Shown here in pieces: positions 5,587 through 7,607 of a stretch of 7,607 nucleotides of DNA. Position 1 is the first letter of the stretch, and every line of letters starts with the position of its first letter. The position numbers and the translations under genes are program-made. Source of the DNA: an uncultured Clostridia bacterium (GTDB lineage Bacteria; Bacillota; Clostridia; TANB77; CAG-508); the NCBI GenBank assembly GCA_947630255.1, contig CANRGU010000057.1, positions 1 to 7,607 on the forward strand. Direction: 5' to 3'. A model generated the notes under the pieces. That model was not told where the DNA came from and did no database searches. It saw only the letters and a list, made by a program, of their open reading frames with translations.

Positions 5587-7396
5587 TTATTTTCTTGCTG
5601 CTCTTTCTCTATCTTTATTATTTAAAATTTTCTTTCTTAATCTAATACTTTTAGGTGTTACTTCTACAAGTTCATCATCTTGTATAAATTCTATTGCCTT
5701 TTCTAATGACATTTGAATTGGTGGAACAAGCCTTAATGCATCATCTGAACCTGATGCTCTAGTATTTGTTAGGTGTTTTTCTTTACATACATTTACTGCC
5801 AAATCTTCCCCTCTTGAGTTTAATCCTACTATCATTCCTTCATAAACTTCTGTTCCTGGTCCTATAAATAAATCACCTTTATCTTGTGCATTATACAATC
5901 CATAAGTTATTGCTTTTCCTTGTTCAAATGCAACAATTGTTCCTCTTGTTCTTGATACTACATCGCCTTTGTATGGTTCATATGAATCAAATACATGGTT
6001 CATTACACCTTCACCTTTTGTATCTGTTAAAAATTCTGTTCTATATCCTATTAATCCTCTAGAAGGTATTTTAAATTCTATTTTTGTGTGTCCATCTTCT
6101 GCAGGTTCCATATTTATCATTTCTGCTTTTCTTTTTCCTAGTTTTTCTATTACATTTCCAATGCAGTCATCTGGAACATTTACAACTAATAATTCAATTG
6201 GTTCGCACTTTTGCCCATTTATTTCTTTAAAGATAACTTTTGGACGAGACACTAAAAGTTCAAAACCTTCTCTTCTCATTGTTTCAATTAACACTGATAA
6301 ATGAAGTTCTCCGGCGTCCTGCTACTTCGTAAGAGTCTGGTGAATCTGTTTCTTTTACACGCAAAGATACGTTTCTTTCTAATTCTTTAAATAATCTATC
6401 TCTTATATGTCTTGATGTAATAAATTCTCCTTCTTTTCCTGCAAAAGGACCATTATTGACTGAGAATGTCATTGTAACTGTTGGTTCATCTATGTTTACG
6501 AAATCTATTTTTTCAGGATTATTAACGTCACAAATTGTTTCACCAATATTTATATTTGTTATTCCTGATATTTCTACTATATCTCCTGCTTTTGCAGTTT
6601 CAACTTCTTCCTTCTTTAAGCCTTTATATGTGTATACTTTCATTATCTTTGCATTTTCTATTTTGTCATTTTTGCATACTGCAACTTGCATTCCTTCTTT
6701 GATTATTCCTCTTTCGATTCTTCCTACTGCAATTCTTCCTACATAGTCATCATAATCAATATTTGAAACTAACATTTGCATAGGACCTTCTTCATCGCAT
6801 TTTGGTGGTTCTATATTATTAATTATTGTTTCAAATATACATTTCATATCATTTGATTGTTCATCTAGATTAAGTTTTGCAATTCCATCTTTTGCTGAAG
6901 CATATACTACAGGAAATTCTAATTGTTCATCATTTGCTCCTAATTCTATAAATAGTTCTAAGACTTGGTCTACTACTTTATATGGTGTTGCACCAGGTCT
7001 GTCTATTTTATTTATTACTACTATTGGTTTTAAATTTAGGGCAAGCGATTTCTTAAGCACTTCTCTTGTTTGAGGCATAGCTCCTTCAAAAGCATCAACT
7101 AGTAAAAGTACTCCATCTACCATTTTTAATACTCTTTCTACTTCTCCGCCAAAATCAGCATGTCCAGGTGTATCTACTATATTTATTTTTATATCACCAT
7201 ACATTACAGAAGTGTTTTTAGCAAGAATTGTAATTCCTCTTTCTTTTTCCAAATCATTCGAGTCCATTACTCTTTCTTGTACTTGTTCATTATCCCTAAA
7301 TGTACCACTTTGTTTTAGTAGAGCATCTACTAATGTTGTTTTTCCATGATCAACGTGGGCAATAATTGCTACATTTCTAATTTTTTCATTGTTCAT
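5587..7396 (-). CDS. typA: Ribosome-associated GTPase TypA/BipA, split by a one-base +1 frameshift
   Basis: TypA/BipA is an EF-G-like translational GTPase that binds the ribosomal A site and is linked to ribosome assembly and stress or low-temperature growth. The zero frame (7396-6284) holds the G domain: AHVDHGKTT (13-21), DTPGH (75-79), NKID (129-132), SAK (167-169). Domain II and most of domain III follow. It stops nine codons after Arg361. The second frame (to 5587) carries the rest: LIETMRREG, the domain V region (EFKIPSRGLIGYR, TRGTI) and the BipA C-terminal domain (NTRASGSDDALRL, TPKSIRLRKK). Omitting one C (position 6313) restores the family block GRGELHLSVLIETMRREG and gives 602 residues, against about 605-615 in the family. 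Nothing else is damaged. The ATG is preceded by AAAGGGG. An unshifted 370-residue product would lack the domains that reach into the ribosome. Confidence 0.94.
6310..6313 (-). other. Candidate +1 frameshift site CGG-A in typA (codon 362)
   Basis: The zero frame runs GTA GCA GGA CGC CGG AGA ACT and reaches TGA nine codons later. Skipping the C at 6313 gives GGA CGC GGA GAA CTT CAT, the invariant GRGELH block of TypA and other EF-G-like GTPases. The zero-frame codon is CGG (6313-6311), the +1 codon is GGA (Gly, 6312-6310), and the P-site codon is CGC, which would re-pair poorly as GCC. The layout matches the ruvB site: in-frame CGG, then A, with glycine restored. Confidence 0.75.
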
Positions 7397-7450
7397 TTTA
7401 ATATCCCCTTTATCTATTTGAATTTATTTAATGACTTACAATAACAATTA

Positions 7451-7480
7451 ATTATACCTCAAATTTAATCTGCTTGTCAA
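7451..7480 (-). promoter_or_regulatory. Sigma-A promoter of typA-trmR
   Basis: On the minus strand a perfect -35 box TTGACA (7480-7475) is followed by 18 bases and a perfect -10 box TATAAT (7456-7451). Transcription should start near 7444, giving a leader of about 48 bases with AAAGGGG about 8 bases before the typA ATG. This is the strongest promoter match in the window. Confidence 0.85.
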
Positions 7481-7539
7481 CACATATTGTCTTATTTTTG
7501 CTTCTGAAATGTTGATGCTCTAAGTAAAAATCGATATTG

Positions 7540-7591
7540 TATAATTAAGTGTGTAAATTTTGGAAAAGAATAATTTACGCACTAATTTTTT
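7540..7591 (+). promoter_or_regulatory. Inverted repeat with T run in the leader of an off-window rightward gene
   Basis: Arms AGTGTGTAAATT (7548-7559) and AATTTACGCACT (7572-7583) pair over 12 bases with one G-T pair around a 12-base loop, and six T follow (7586-7591). It resembles an intrinsic terminator, but no rightward gene precedes it; the next rightward gene should begin just past the window. A small competing stem GCAC/GTGC (7579-7582 region with 7592-7595) could exclude it, as in attenuators. A TATAAT at 7540-7545 (no good -35 box) would start transcription inside the left arm, so the repeat may instead be a DNA operator. Confidence 0.45.
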
Positions 7592-7601
7592 GTGCAAGAA
7601 T

Positions 7602-7607
7602 GGAGGA
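7602..7607 (+). promoter_or_regulatory. Ribosome binding site of a rightward gene starting beyond the window
   Basis: The window ends in GGAGGA on the plus strand, a strong Shine-Dalgarno sequence. With the upstream T-rich leader and no open frame of note before it, this suggests a divergent gene whose start lies within roughly 5-12 bases past the right edge. Confidence 0.5.

Noticed and set aside
5587..6294. The second typA frame as a separate gene starting at GTG
   Set aside because: The GTG is the valine codon of the conserved LSVLIETM block; separate initiation would lose the GRGELHLS segment, and GGAGA lies too far upstream.
1747..6313. ruvB and typA as ordinary pseudogenes
   Set aside because: Each has a single one-base change, no other damage and intact motifs in both frames, and the two changes share the same base, codon and following base. 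Random decay would not produce this match in two core genes. It cannot be fully excluded without read data.
1758..6313. Assembly or sequencing error at both sites
   Set aside because: Neither site is a long homopolymer; ruvB has a lone C after TTA. Several other CGGA occurrences in the window are read correctly. Still the main alternative, so kept as the refuting test.
1755..6313. Simple reassignment of CGG to another amino acid
   Set aside because: Reassignment would not repair the reading frame; both genes need a one-base shift, not a different residue.
6313..6325. AGGA just before the typA site as a prfB-like Shine-Dalgarno stimulator
   Set aside because: It is part of the Ala-Gly-Arg codons, sits too close to the site, and has no counterpart at the ruvB site.

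Overview
The window comes from a low-GC Firmicute, most likely an uncultured Clostridia-type gut bacterium. The bases for this are very A/T-rich coding DNA, strong AGGAGG-type ribosome binding sites, sigma-A promoters, and gene content close to Clostridia (queH, trhP, trmR, typA, ruvB). There are no mobile elements, CRISPR arrays, tRNAs or rRNAs.

Layout, from the right end. A divergent promoter region (7397-7607) drives typA-trmR leftwards and carries the leader and ribosome binding site of an unseen rightward gene. typA (7396-5587) and trmR (5552-4959) form one leftward unit. A small rightward gene of unknown function (4683-4937) has its own promoter and terminator and sits between trmR and trhP. 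trhP (4600-3350) and a hemolysin III/PAQR-type membrane protein gene (3334-2651) form the next leftward unit, which ends at a terminator. A fresh promoter then drives ruvB (2538-1527), a family 2 glycosyltransferase gene (1524-583) and queH (581 to beyond the left edge).

Much of the content is translational. TypA/BipA is a ribosome-associated GTPase. TrhP and TrmR act in succession to make 5-hydroxyuridine and then 5-methoxyuridine at tRNA position 34. QueH makes the final reduction to queuosine, also at position 34.

The outstanding observation is that two highly conserved housekeeping genes, ruvB and typA, are each split by exactly one extra base, in the same way. In both, an extra C lies directly before a GGA codon for a conserved glycine, so the zero frame meets an in-frame CGG (CGG-A). 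Skipping one base, or reading CGGA as a four-base glycine codon, restores full-length proteins of 336 and 602 residues. CGG is not used in frame anywhere else in the roughly 2,280 codons of the seven leftward genes, whereas CGA, CGC, CGT, AGA and AGG are used. The tetranucleotide CGGA does occur out of frame (NNC-GGA) in intact genes. This looks like programmed +1 frameshifting at an unassigned or starved CGG codon, with glycine inserted. The main competing explanations are sequence error and gene decay. The small rightward gene has one in-frame CGG-A at codon 8, which is either an exception or another control point.
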